Positions 54,801 to 64,000 of a DNA stretch of 64,000 nt are shown here, in pieces. The stretch spans positions 186,001-250,000 of the forward strand of contig JAZBRS010000011.1 of assembly GCA_037176725.1 (NCBI GenBank), in the 5' to 3' direction. Both the position numbers and the translations under genes were made by a program. How positions within the stretch are numbered: the first letter of the stretch is position 1; every line of letters begins with the position of its first letter. A model generated the notes under the pieces. It was not told the DNA's origin. It did no database searches and saw only the letters and a list, made by a program, of their open reading frames with translations. The stretch is from Posidonia oceanica (Eukaryota > Streptophyta > Magnoliopsida > Alismatales > Posidoniaceae).

Positions 54801-55680
54801 ATTCTCTATGCAAACCCACTCCTCTGTCGGCAGTGGGGGGGCTCTGGCATGGTGTCGGCTGGGTTGTTGTTGGGCTCGTGTTCGGGTCGAGAATACCTGC
54901 ACTGACGAAGTTAGTGAGGTCTCGAGGGATCACGAACTTCCGCTTCTCCGAATGCAGGTGCTCACCATCGCGGGGTTGCCATTCATATCCCAGGCCTTGG
55001 AACTTTTTGTGCTCCTCAGTAGTAACCGGCTTGGCTAACGCTTGACCGTGACGCCCATGTGGCGTTCCCTTCTCATAGCCCCACCTGCGGCAAATGTTTT
55101 CGACCATTCTAGAAGGGTTGCAATGAACGGCCAGAGAGCTGACACGCTCATGGAGAGGAATAACGTTAACCGGCTCAAACCGGTTAACGCGGTACAAAGT
55201 ATCCGACGGCTTAGGATCAAATTGAACATTAGGCTGGGATACAAAAGAGACCACCTTGACCGGCTCCTTGTCGAAGTTTTCTGCCATTACAACGATAACA
55301 TCGTCGTCATAGCGAAACTTGATCATTCGGTGGAGGGTCAAGGGGATCACCTGATGCTTGTACAGCCAAGGGCGTCCAAGCAGAAGATTAAAAGAAGGCT
55401 CCAAGTCAACGACATAAAACTCAACATCGAATTCGACCAGGCCAATGGTAAGAGGAATAACCAGGATCCCCAAAGAATCATGGTGCGTGTTGTCAAAAGA
55501 GGTCATTCCCTTCACGGCAGGCGTGATATCCTCGGCTTTGAATCTGAGCTTCAATGCTGTGCGCAGGGGACAGACGTTAAGGCCTGACCCATTATCGACC
55601 AGCGAGAGGGGAATGCAGAACCTTTTGAACTACACTGTGATGAACAGGGGTTGATTATGGTTAGTCCCCGCTGAAGGCAA
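54790..55680 (-). pseudogene. Tat-3 aspartic protease (retropepsin) region
   Basis: Processes the polyprotein. The active-site motif L-V-D-N-G-S-G-L-N-V-C-P lies at about 55602-55567 (Asp codon 55596-55594). The flap and C-terminal signature L-L-L-G-R-P-W-L is at about 55390. Downstream, G-Y-E-W-Q-P and R-D-L-T-N-F-V are typical post-protease sequence. Same frame as the main part of gag. An in-frame TAG near 55630 precedes the active site. The tail 54902-54790 overlaps the spacer frame. Confidence 0.85.
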
Positions 55681-58600
55681 TTAATCGCTCGAGAAGGAGA
55701 TGACCTGCGGCTCCGCGATCATGCCTACCATATTCTCCAAAGTTGAAGGCTCGATGGTTTGGGACACATGGGCGGCCTGGAACACACGGAGAAAAGCCTC
55801 TCGGTGTACGCGGGAAGAATGGATCAGGTCCCAGATGGATATGTCACCCTTGACTTTTTTCAGCTGGGTCGTTATGTCAGCTGAAGGCTGGTCTTTTTTG
55901 GTGGCAGGGATAGGGGTTTTGGAGGTAGGTTCTGTAGAAGGAAGATCAGGGGATTGGCTTACTGGAGGCTGGCTCACAGGTGGGCATGGGTCTGTTGGTG
56001 GTTGGTTTGCAGGCGGAGTAGGTTCAAGGGGGTTAGGCCTGGCTATTGGGGCTATAAGCTTGGTAGCTAGGGCGACAGGTCTGTACACCCTCCCCGACCA
56101 CGTGACATCTGCACACATCTCTGCGGCATAGTCATAATGAACGCTGTGGGTATCCCGAGTTAGGTTAATAATCAAGGGAACACGAGCTGCGTGCTCGAGA
56201 GGGGTTGCTGAGGGGTTAGCCAATTGGCGGGCAGGTAAAGGTTGTAGCTGGGGAGGCTGTGCTGGTTCTGACTGGGGTCTGGCCTATTGGCAGATGGGGA
56301 GTTGAGCCTCTGGTTGTATGGCGGGCCTCGCGGTAGTACACTCCGGCCTGGCGTCCAGTCGGATCATGTGAATCCCCGACTCGGAGTTGGCAAGCACCGT
56401 AAGATAAAGAGAAGAGGAAACGGGCACAGAAAGATCCTGAACCAGATCAGAAGGGTCCACCACATACGTAGCGGGCCCAGAGGGGAAGAGAGAGTGCACA
56501 CCTGAAGTCCCCACACCTCCCGGGCCAGAATGCTCAGGCAGGGGCTGGTGGACGATGCTTGGATTATGAGGAGCTACTCCTAATGCAGAGGGGGATGCTG
56601 GTGGAGGGGTGGAAGAAGATGCTGCCTCCCGAGTGTTGATGCTGATGACCTTCCGGTCAATCAGGTCCTGCACGGCTCCCTGTAGAGTGAAACAATTGTT
56701 TGTCGAGTGCCCGACTACTTGATGAAAATCGCAGAAGTGATCCGTTCTATACCACCTTGGAAGAGGATTCAGTGGTGGGCGGATTTCAGGGAGCGTGAGG
56801 AGTGACGCGACCTTGGGAAGAACGGTGCTCAACGGCTCTACTAGCTGAGTGTAGTTGCACTAAGGGTGGGGCCGTCTCTGCCCTTGGTTTTGTCCTTGCC
56901 GAACCGGTGGGGCTGAGTAGACCGGTCGGGCAGTGGTGGTGATCTGTAGTGTGTGAGGTGCACTAGGTGTGGGTGCATACACTACTTGATTCGGGCCGGG
57001 TGGAGCTACCAAGTGAACAGGTGCGGCAGGAGAGTCGACGTAAGCAACTGCAGGCCGCGGGGGATCCCTCCTCCTGGGGTTGTTGTTGTTGCCACCGCCG
57101 TTGTTGTTAGTGTTGCTGCTGCTACCCCCGCCGCTTGGAGATGTGGTGGCTTGCTTGGCGTAGACGGAGAGCGCTGGGAAATTGCCGCTCCGAAGAGTGC
57201 TCTCCACGCGTGTGCCGACCCGAATCAGAGATGCTAAACTAGTGATAGCCTGAATGGCAAGCAGAGCACCAGTGGATGGTTGCACGCCCCTATTGATAAT
57301 CTCGATAGATTCCTCATCAGAGGGTCTATCGCGAACTTGTGCAGCAAGGGCGCGCCAACGGCCGACGTACTCCCCGAACGGCTCGTTATTCCTCTACTTG
57401 AGAGCAACGAGGTCCTCGCGCTTAAGGACTAGGTCAAGATTGAAGGAATACTGTTCTAGGAACGCCCTGCCTATGTCGTTCCAAGTCTTAATGGTGCCCA
57501 TATCAAGTGACGTGAACCACTTGAGGGCCGGGCCAGTCAGACTCTTTTGAAACAGGCGGATCAATAACCTGTCATCAGCCTGAAGCTGAGCCAAGTCTCC
57601 GCAATATGCCTTCAAATGGGCGATGGGGCAGCCCCTACCATTGTATTTGTCAAATGCCGGGATCTTGAATTTCGATGGGAGTACCGCCTCTGAAAAGCAA
57701 CAGAGGTCCCGGAATTGGTAGGAGTGGAAGTCCACACCCTGTGCTTGTCGAAATGCCTTCTTCAGGACAGCAAACCTGTCGTCGTTGGATCTTGGAGTTG
57801 CTGCCAAAGGAGATGGGACAGCAGGGGTAGGGACTACATACGCCGTATGGATCGCACCGAGGTGCTCCTCCGGATCCACCATCGCGTCGCCTGGTGAAGC
57901 AACGGGATGGCCGGCGTATCCATGCAGATGTGGAGTGGGTGCTGTGGGTGGTGCAAAGTATGTAGGGGGAATTGCTGATGCACTAGATGGGGATATGCAG
58001 AATGCGGTGTAGTGACTTGTGGAGATCGTGGAAGCAACAGCTGCTGTAGTGGCATGGTGCCAGGCAACGGGCTAGAGAAATACTGTGCTCGAACCAACTC
58101 GAGGGGCTGGCCACCAGGTGGGGGAAGTGCATGCTATGCAGTGAATGAAGTGTGTGCAGCAGGGGGAGGCTGCGCCCCTATCACCGGAGCAGAGAGTAGC
58201 TGGGGTGATGGCCGGGGTGGTAGGGCAGTAGGGAATGCCTAGAGAGCAGGAGCAGAATGCAGAGGGACCTCAGGTGCAGAAGGAACTGGAGGAGGGCGGG
58301 CTGACAGAGCCAGGCCCTGAAAGATCTGGACAAGCTCTACCAAGTGCTGGTACCGCTCTTCAGGGGTCCCATCAGTGGGAATACTGAATTGCAGTGCTGG
58401 TGAGGGACCAGATGGGGAGGACTCAAACTGTCCAAGAGGATAAGATCCTAAGGCGGAAGTCGCCGCAGCAAGGTGGGCGTCAGAAGTGACAAAACCCAGG
58501 GAAGGAGGGGGCGGAGCCGCCTCAAGAGCGGTAGCATAGGTCACCAAGACAGGATCGGTGACTGAGTCCTGAGTAGTGTGAGTCTGCCATTGCCCCACAG

Positions 58601-58745
58601 GATGCTGGGGTGCCCTAGGCGACAGAGAGTGAAACCCCTGTGTCTCCGAAGGCACAGGTGGGATGGAAACAAGAGTCGGAGGAACTGAAACAGAACCCTC
58701 CGGAACAACAGGAGTGAGAAAAGGCTCAAGAGTGCGTTGGGCCAT
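55681..58745 (-). pseudogene. Tat-3 gag
   Basis: The ATG at 58745 (M-A-Q-R-T-L-E-P) is preferred because Tat-2 has M-A-Q at the same place and the predicted acceptor lies 181 bases upstream; a frame extends further up to 58892. A Pro/Ser-rich N-terminus (58745-58240) is followed by the gag core at 57882-57394 (F-D-K-Y-N-G-R-G-C-P, L-K-W-F-T-S-L, A-F-L-E-Q-Y), an Asn/Gly-rich linker (about 57130), and a zinc-finger-like C-D-F-H-x5-H-S-T-N-N-C block (about 56725-56690). A helical C-terminal part runs to the stop at 55683. A frameshift near 57890 and stops at 58239, 57394, 56860 and 56284 disrupt it. Confidence 0.87.
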
Positions 58746-58917
58746 GGCTGACCGAGAGCAGGTAAGAATAGGGCTGCGACGGAAGGGTGAAGAAGGACGC
58801 CTAGGAGGAGCTATATTCACGAAGGCGAATAGCTCAGGAAAGGGAGGGTCGAAAACAGGAGACGCAACAGGGGCGTCAGTGAAGCAAAACACTCAAGCCC
58901 CGACAAGGGAACTCGAT

Positions 58918-58945
58918 CACAGATCTCTGTTGCAAACAAACAAAC
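58918..58945 (-). promoter_or_regulatory. Predicted 3' splice site upstream of Tat-3 gag
   Basis: The minus strand reads TTTGTTTGTTTGCAACAG with the last intron base at 58927. Position and type match the acceptor before Tat-2 gag (16590). Confidence 0.5.
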
Positions 58946-60053
58946 AGGTGTTAGAACCTGAAGGAAAAAAGCATATGTTTAGTTGGTGGTATGATTGCAA
59001 TCATGCAGATGATATGCTATCTAGCATGCTCTCTCTCACCAATCTAGTGTGTCCTAGTAGGTTGTCTACTTCGGACTCTCAAGTGTGCAGGTCACTGACT
59101 CAGTCAGAAAATAAGGCTCCCGTCTAGACCCTGGCCCAAAGCTCAGGTACGATGAGTGGTGCAGTAGTGGCCTTGACCCTACCTAAGCATGGGCTGTACC
59201 CGCTAGCAACACCGACACGACCCTTGACAAGGGGGGACAGACTGATCGACTTGCTCTGTGCCAAAGCAGCTGAACAAGAGACCGGGACCGTCCTTCTCAA
59301 ACTAATGGGTAGACTCAGGGATGAGAAGATGCATGTCCTATATGATGCTTCATGCAAAAATGATTAAAGTTTTTTAATCTTACGTGTTTTATTAACCTAG
59401 GGGGTGGAGGTGTGTTGAGGTCTCTAGTAGATCCTAGATGTGACTTTTACTTGCTGTTTTTATTTGCCAAGGGAAGGGGAGCAACATGTCTCTAGTTGTT
59501 CTTAATCCTAAAGCGAAAGGGGAAGAAAACACCCAATCATGGCAAGCAATCAACACACAACACTTCAAAAGGCATGGTCATGTTATGTGCTAAGTGTATG
59601 TGGACATGATAGTGAAAAGAAACACTTAGCATGTCAAAAAGCAAGCATACATGGCATGTGCATGTGCAGTGGCATAGTAAGAATGTAAAACAAGGCAATT
59701 ATCACTCAAAAGGCATGCATTATTGTGCCAAACAAGTATTTAGACATGCATTATGCGGGAAAGAAAAGTAATGACAAGCCAGCAGGTAAATAAGTAAAGA
59801 TAGGTAAGCAATAGAGCATGTAAAGGTAGAGCAGGTAATAAAGCATGTAAATAGGCAAGGCAAACAAAAACAAAGCAAGCAGAAAGCCAGGGAAGAGAGC
59901 CAGGGTCTAAGTCCATAGCAAAGTCGCCGCTGTGCGACTTGCGGGGAATCAAGACAGGCGAGCAAGCAAATAGGCAAGGTAAAGGCACAAGGCAAGCAAA
60001 GAATGCAAAACCCAAGCGACACGAAAGCCAAAAACGAAAGCCAGAGTCTAGCA
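58946..60053 (-). other. Tat-3 untranslated leader, with a duplicated primer-site module
   Basis: 59100-59350 is conserved with the Tat-2 leader. The remainder is AGCAAG/AGGCAAG-rich, as in 17400-17550. At 59912-59929 there is a second primer-site-like sequence (minus GGCGACTTTGCTATGGA), itself preceded in element sense by a CACA terminus at 59931, about 142 bp from the real site. Confidence 0.65.
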
Positions 60054-60071
60054 TCCCTAGCAGAGTCACCA
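60054..60071 (-). other. Primer-binding site of Tat-3
   Basis: The minus strand TGGTGACTCTGCTAGGGA differs from the Tat-2 site at three of 18 positions and begins six bases after the LTR terminus at 60078. Confidence 0.7.
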
Positions 60072-60710
60072 CCAGCCTGTGAATGCCCGATCCTGCAGAT
60101 CCAGACCGGAGGGGGTCCGAATAGGAGAGCTTTTCACGGATGGAGCGACGCGAAGAAAGGAAAGATAAAGAAAAAGGGAGTCACCACCTAGTCTATTCAA
60201 TCGGGAGACGAGGAAAATCGGGGAAATGCATGAAAAAACATGCAAAACCACACAAGAGGATGCAATTCAATGCAAATGCAATGCAAAGAGGATGTCTCGT
60301 GCCAAGGATGAGGGCAAAAGGGTCATTGCGGGCCAGAGAAAGAAGGGTAAGGACTCTTGTTATGTGCGGGGAAGGTGTTAGGCACCCCCCAACACGCCCG
60401 AGAAGCGGTCTTTCTAGGCTCATGCTCGCTTTTGAGGGGAAATGCATGCTTTGAATGCCTAAGTGCCATGAATGCCTAATTAGATGCTCATAAGAGTGCT
60501 CTAAGTGTTGGAAAGCGTGCAAGGAATTAAACGTACTATCTATGTGCTCAGCAACGCTGTCTGTATTCCGAACCGGACAGACCCTGGTTTGTGAGAACTC
60601 CAGGTAGTAAGCATCACTGCCCTATATGCAAATGCAGGCGATAAAACAAAATGACAGTAAAACCAAGCAATGCAAGCGACATGCAAGGGAAAACAAGAGC
60701 AAACACACAA

Positions 60711-61146
60711 GACGGTGCGAGAAATGGAAGTCGGCATGCAAAACGGTGCAAGAAACAAGGCAGGCACGCAAAACGGTGTAAGAAACAAAGCATGCACGCA
60801 AATCAGTGCAAGAAACAAAGCAAGCACGCAAATGATGCAAGAAACAAGGTCGGCACGCAAAACGGTGCAAGAAACAAAGTCGACACATAAAACGGTGCAA
60901 GAAACAAAGTCGGCACGCAAAACAATGCAAGAAACAAAGTCGGCACGCAAAACGGTGCAAGAAACAAAGTCGGCATGCAAAATGGTGCAAGAAACAAAGT
61001 CGGCACACAAAACGGTGCAAGAAACAAAGTCGACAGGCAAAATGGTGTAAGAAACAAAATCGGCACGCAAAACGGTGCAAGAAACAAAGTAAGCACGCTA
61101 AATGTGCAAGAAACAAAGTAAGCACGCTAAACGGTGCAAGAAACAA
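60711..61146. repeat. 30-bp tandem array in the third LTR (about 14 copies)
   Basis: The unit is GAAACAAAGTCGGCACGCAA plus AACGGTGCAA. Only faint relatives (AAAATGGTGCAAAGCGCAG-like words) appear at 18230-18370 in the Tat-2 LTR; absent from the LTRs at 20844 and 36460. Frames such as 60622-61380 (minus) are read-through. Confidence 0.9.
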
Positions 61147-61387
61147 GTGAAACAAAACATCGGAAAAGCCACGCAATGCAGGGGTATGACAAGCAAAGGG
61201 GAAAGCAAATCCAGGCCAAAAACAAGCAATGCAATCGTAAAAGCAAAATATCGGAAAAGCCACGCAATGCAAGGGTAAGACAAGCAGAGGCGAAAGCAAA
61301 TCCTGGCGAAAAACAAGCGATGCAAACGTAAAAGCAAAACATCGAAAAAAGCCACACAATGCAGGGGGTATGACAAGCAAAGGGGAA
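61147..61387. repeat. 91-bp tandem block in the third LTR (about 2.6 copies)
   Basis: Same unit as 20965-21298 and 37100-37610, directly abutting the 30-bp array. Confidence 0.85.
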
Positions 61388-63805
61388 AATTAGACGACAT
61401 GACGGGCGTCAACCGGGGCAGTTAGGGCTGCCAGCCTGGATGCAAAGGAGAGATAAGCGGTGTGAGTGTAAGAACAGACACCGGAAGAACCACACAATGT
61501 AGGTGTGAAGACCTGCAAAGGGGAAAGGAAGCGAGTGGAGGGATCACCACTATTCTGTGACTGTTTCCCACTAAACCATCCCACAATGTGTCTCGCACGC
61601 TGCCTAAAGCTCGCTGTGCAATCGGATCGTGGAAAAAAGGGAAGAAGGCCGCAATCAGTAGTGAATCCGAGGGAAAACTCAACCCAAAAACACTAGGAAG
61701 ACGCAAAAGGAGGAAGCAGAGTAGATAAGCAAGAGGGGAGGCCCTAATCTACATGCACGGAAAACGAGACGCAAAACAATGCATGCAATGCAAATGATGT
61801 GCAAAAATGCTGTGCAGGAGTTCAGGAGGACTTACCTTGGAGATCTGAAGCCTGATCTGAGAAGTACTTGGTCTGCATTGAAGTGCGCTCCACTGGGGTT
61901 GTCCAGGTAACTTAGTTGCAAAGATCCGGCGGTCCGATCAGAAGATGTGCAAGCTTCAAGGCAGAAGGGCTAAGAATAGGGGAGAAGAATAGATCTAAGT
62001 GTAAAAGAGGTCCTAGGGGTGTGCAAAATAGGTCCTCCCACATATATGAGAGTTAGAAGTGCTTAAGTGTGTGCAGAGATGCTAAATGCAGTGGTAAATG
62101 GGTGCAACGCATGTAAAAATGCAAGGAAAAGGACCTATGTGCAAAAAGGAAAAAGTGCAGGGGTTTATGTGCAAATTAACCCTAAATGTGTGCAAAAGAG
62201 TGCAAATGTATGCAAGAATGCTAATGCAGGGATGCAGGGGCTAAGTGCAATGTTAAATAGGGTGGATGTGTGCAAAAATGCAAGAAAAGGGGCCTAAGTG
62301 CAATTTTCAGAAAACTTATGGACTAATATGCAAAAAACAGTAAACGGGCACAAATCCCAAAAGAAAACCTGTAGGGGAGTCCCATGCAATTTTGGAAAAG
62401 TTTGGACAGAAGAAACAAAGCCAAGAAGCATTAAAAAATCATAAAAGGTGGCCTTAGGGACCTATGTGCAAATTCCAAGAAAACCAGGACTAAATAACAA
62501 ATCCAAGAAGAAAATAAGCATGTACAGTCACAGTAGTGTTTGAAAACTTGGGTGCAACCTAAACAGGCTCTAGGTTTGAAAGCAAAGCCAAGGGAAAACC
62601 ACATGAAAACAAAACAACATGGAAGGACCTATGTGCAAGCTTTTGAAAAAGCTAAGGACTCATCTGCAAGAAAAAACAGAAACTTGGGTGGCCTTAGGAA
62701 GTTCATAAGGACCTGAAAGCAAAAAACAAAAACTTCTGGACTAAACAGAAAGTCCAAAAAAAACCCAAAATAAGGCTACAGTTCATGCACAAGGACCCAA
62801 GTGTGATTAAAATAAAAACCAGGACTAAAATGCAAGTCCAAAAAGAAATAAAAAGCTTCTGTAAAATAAGAGGGAGGACTGATCTACAAATATGAAAAAT
62901 CAGAGGGCTGATCTGCAAAGCCAAGAAAACACACAGACACAGCAACTCAAGAAGGAAGGGCCTTTGTGCAATAAAATAAAACAAGGGGGCTTTCCTGCAA
63001 AAGGGAATCATACACATTCTACAGCTCAGAGGGACCCAAACGCAAATAAAATAAGATCAGGGGCTTTTTTGCAATTTTAAAGCAGAAAGGGGAATGAAGG
63101 ATGCATGCTGTGTGGACCTAGATGCAATAATCTAAACCTAAGGTGGTTTCATGCAATGTAGTATGATAAGAAAGAAAAAATTAAATGAAAATAAACTGTG
63201 GAGGACCTAAGTGCAAAAATGAGTAAATGCAAGGGTCTAGATGCAAAAGACCAGAAAACCACAGCACATAGGAGGACCAGAAAGTAAATAAACAAAACAG
63301 GAGTATTTTTTATTAATGTTGCATGCAGTTAACTTAGAGATTAAATGAAATTTCAATTGAAATAGGACTAAGTTGTAGATATAAAGAACACAAGGATTAA
63401 GCTGCAAAATGACCAAATAAACACATGGTATTTAACATGACAGAGGACCTATGTGCAAGAAAATGAAAACTCAAGGGGCATACAGTAATATTAACATGAT
63501 TTCATTACTGAAATAAATAAACAAACTATACACAAGCATAGTAAAATAAATAAACGAATGACTGGTATGTAAATAACAGAAACTAAAGTACTTTATGTTA
63601 ATGTAAATAAAAACGAAAGTAAAGAAATGATGCTACAGTGTCATGCGAGGAATAAAACGCAGCGTCGAAGTTCTGCGTGCGCCAGCAACGTCGCCGGGGA
63701 AGAAGCAAAGGTCCGGCGACCTTGGGAGAGAAGCATAGCCAGTAGAAAGCACCGACGAAGGGCTTGGAAGCAAGAGGGGGTTCAAGCGAACCCCCAAAGA
63801 GAGAG

Positions 63806-63820
63806 ATCTACCTGTGGTGT
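63806..63820 (-). promoter_or_regulatory. Predicted 5' splice site in the third LTR
   Basis: Minus strand ACACCACAG/GTAGATC, exon end 63812; aligned with donors at 23643 and 38759. Confidence 0.5.
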
Positions 63821-64000
63821 TGTCCAGAGCGAGCTGACGACATGAGGACGATCGACGCTCTGAGACAGAACCGGAGGGAGCTGCTGAAGCGGCCGTGGAG
63901 CTTGGCGACAGGTCCGGCGCGATCGTGGGATCAAGGCGGAGCTTTCTGGACGGAGTGGGGATGGTTGCGCTGCGCTGGGTCCGGAGATGGTTTCAGCAAT

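Larger units (their letters stand above)
43874..60077 (-). mobile_element. Tat-3: interior of a minus-strand Ty3/gypsy element of the Tat lineage
   Basis: Order in the sense of the element (high to low coordinates): primer-binding site, leader, gag (58745-55681), protease, a long low-complexity spacer, RT, RNase H, second RNase H of the archaeal-like type, integrase (to about 49985), spacer, an extra open frame (48279-47107), stem-loop arrays (46740-44235), ATGC-rich sequence, purine tract (43874-43890), 3' LTR. Two RNase H domains and an extra frame fit the Tat group. The interior is 16.2 kb, long for Ty3/gypsy. Pol is inactivated by many stops. Confidence 0.88.
60078..64000 (-). mobile_element. 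5' LTR next to Tat-3 (variant B), running off the window
   Basis: The inner end reads GCATTCACA (minus) at 60078. From there upward in coordinates: U5 similar to 36610-37000, hairpins, a 30-bp array, a 91-bp block, an AT-rich part like 21780-23500, a donor-like site (63811) and the start of the leader part. The terminal roughly 80 bases of U5 do not resemble those of the LTR at 36460, which is unexpected for two LTRs of one element. The outer end is beyond 64000. Confidence 0.85.

Noticed and set aside
60540..61412. Long minus frames (up to 252 codons) with repeated F-L-A-P-F-C-V-P-T-L words
   Set aside because: Translation of the 30-bp array (10-codon period) and the neighbouring 91-bp block; no domain.

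Overview
This window looks like a plant nuclear genome, almost certainly a flowering plant, in a transposon-packed and probably heterochromatic stretch. The evidence is: LINE ORF1 proteins with a DUF4283-type domain and a CCHC knuckle; Ty3/gypsy retrotransposons whose pol carries two RNase H domains in tandem (a plant Tat-lineage trait); and degenerate plant telomere-type TTTAGGG runs. I found no host gene, rRNA or tRNA gene. The species cannot be named from this sequence.

Layout. 1-10418 holds LINEs: a degraded LINE-A (+, 1-3246), an antisense LINE-B fragment (3247-4200), LINE-C (+, 4201-10277) split by a clean solo LTR (4729-7574, duplication GCAGC), and a short antisense LINE-F tail. 10419-20843 is a Tat element on the minus strand (Tat-2). 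It keeps its 5' LTR, leader and a broken gag but has no pol, and it was inserted into an older, larger LTR (20844-26023). 26024-28245 is a gag fragment of another gypsy element on the plus strand. 28246-36459 is an antisense LINE-E that received a full-length LINE-D (30292-35828, 14-bp duplication). 36460-43873 is an LTR, itself hit by an ORF1-only LINE-like insertion (40494-43265). 43874-60077 is the interior of a second minus-strand Tat element (Tat-3) with gag, protease, RT, two RNase H domains, integrase and an extra open frame. 60078-64000 is a further LTR running off the window.

How the parts relate. The Tat elements share a primer-binding site, a gag start (M-A-Q), very long modular LTRs and a peculiar 3' region. 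That region is built from dozens of short stem-loops whose two arms change together between copies; one block is a 91-bp tandem array of about 17 units. LTR copies share a splice-donor-like site, and both elements have an acceptor-like site just upstream of gag, which suggests a large intron removing the U5/primer-site leader. Tat-3 pol is dead (many stops, integrase catalytic Glu replaced by Val), yet a roughly 390-codon frame downstream of integrase is still open. The only other long intact retroelement frame is LINE-D ORF1.

All domain names come from reading translated motifs by eye. Element boundaries are firm where duplications or LTR termini are visible (4729, 7574, 17571, 20843, 26023, 30292, 35828, 36460, 40494, 43265, 43873) and approximate elsewhere.
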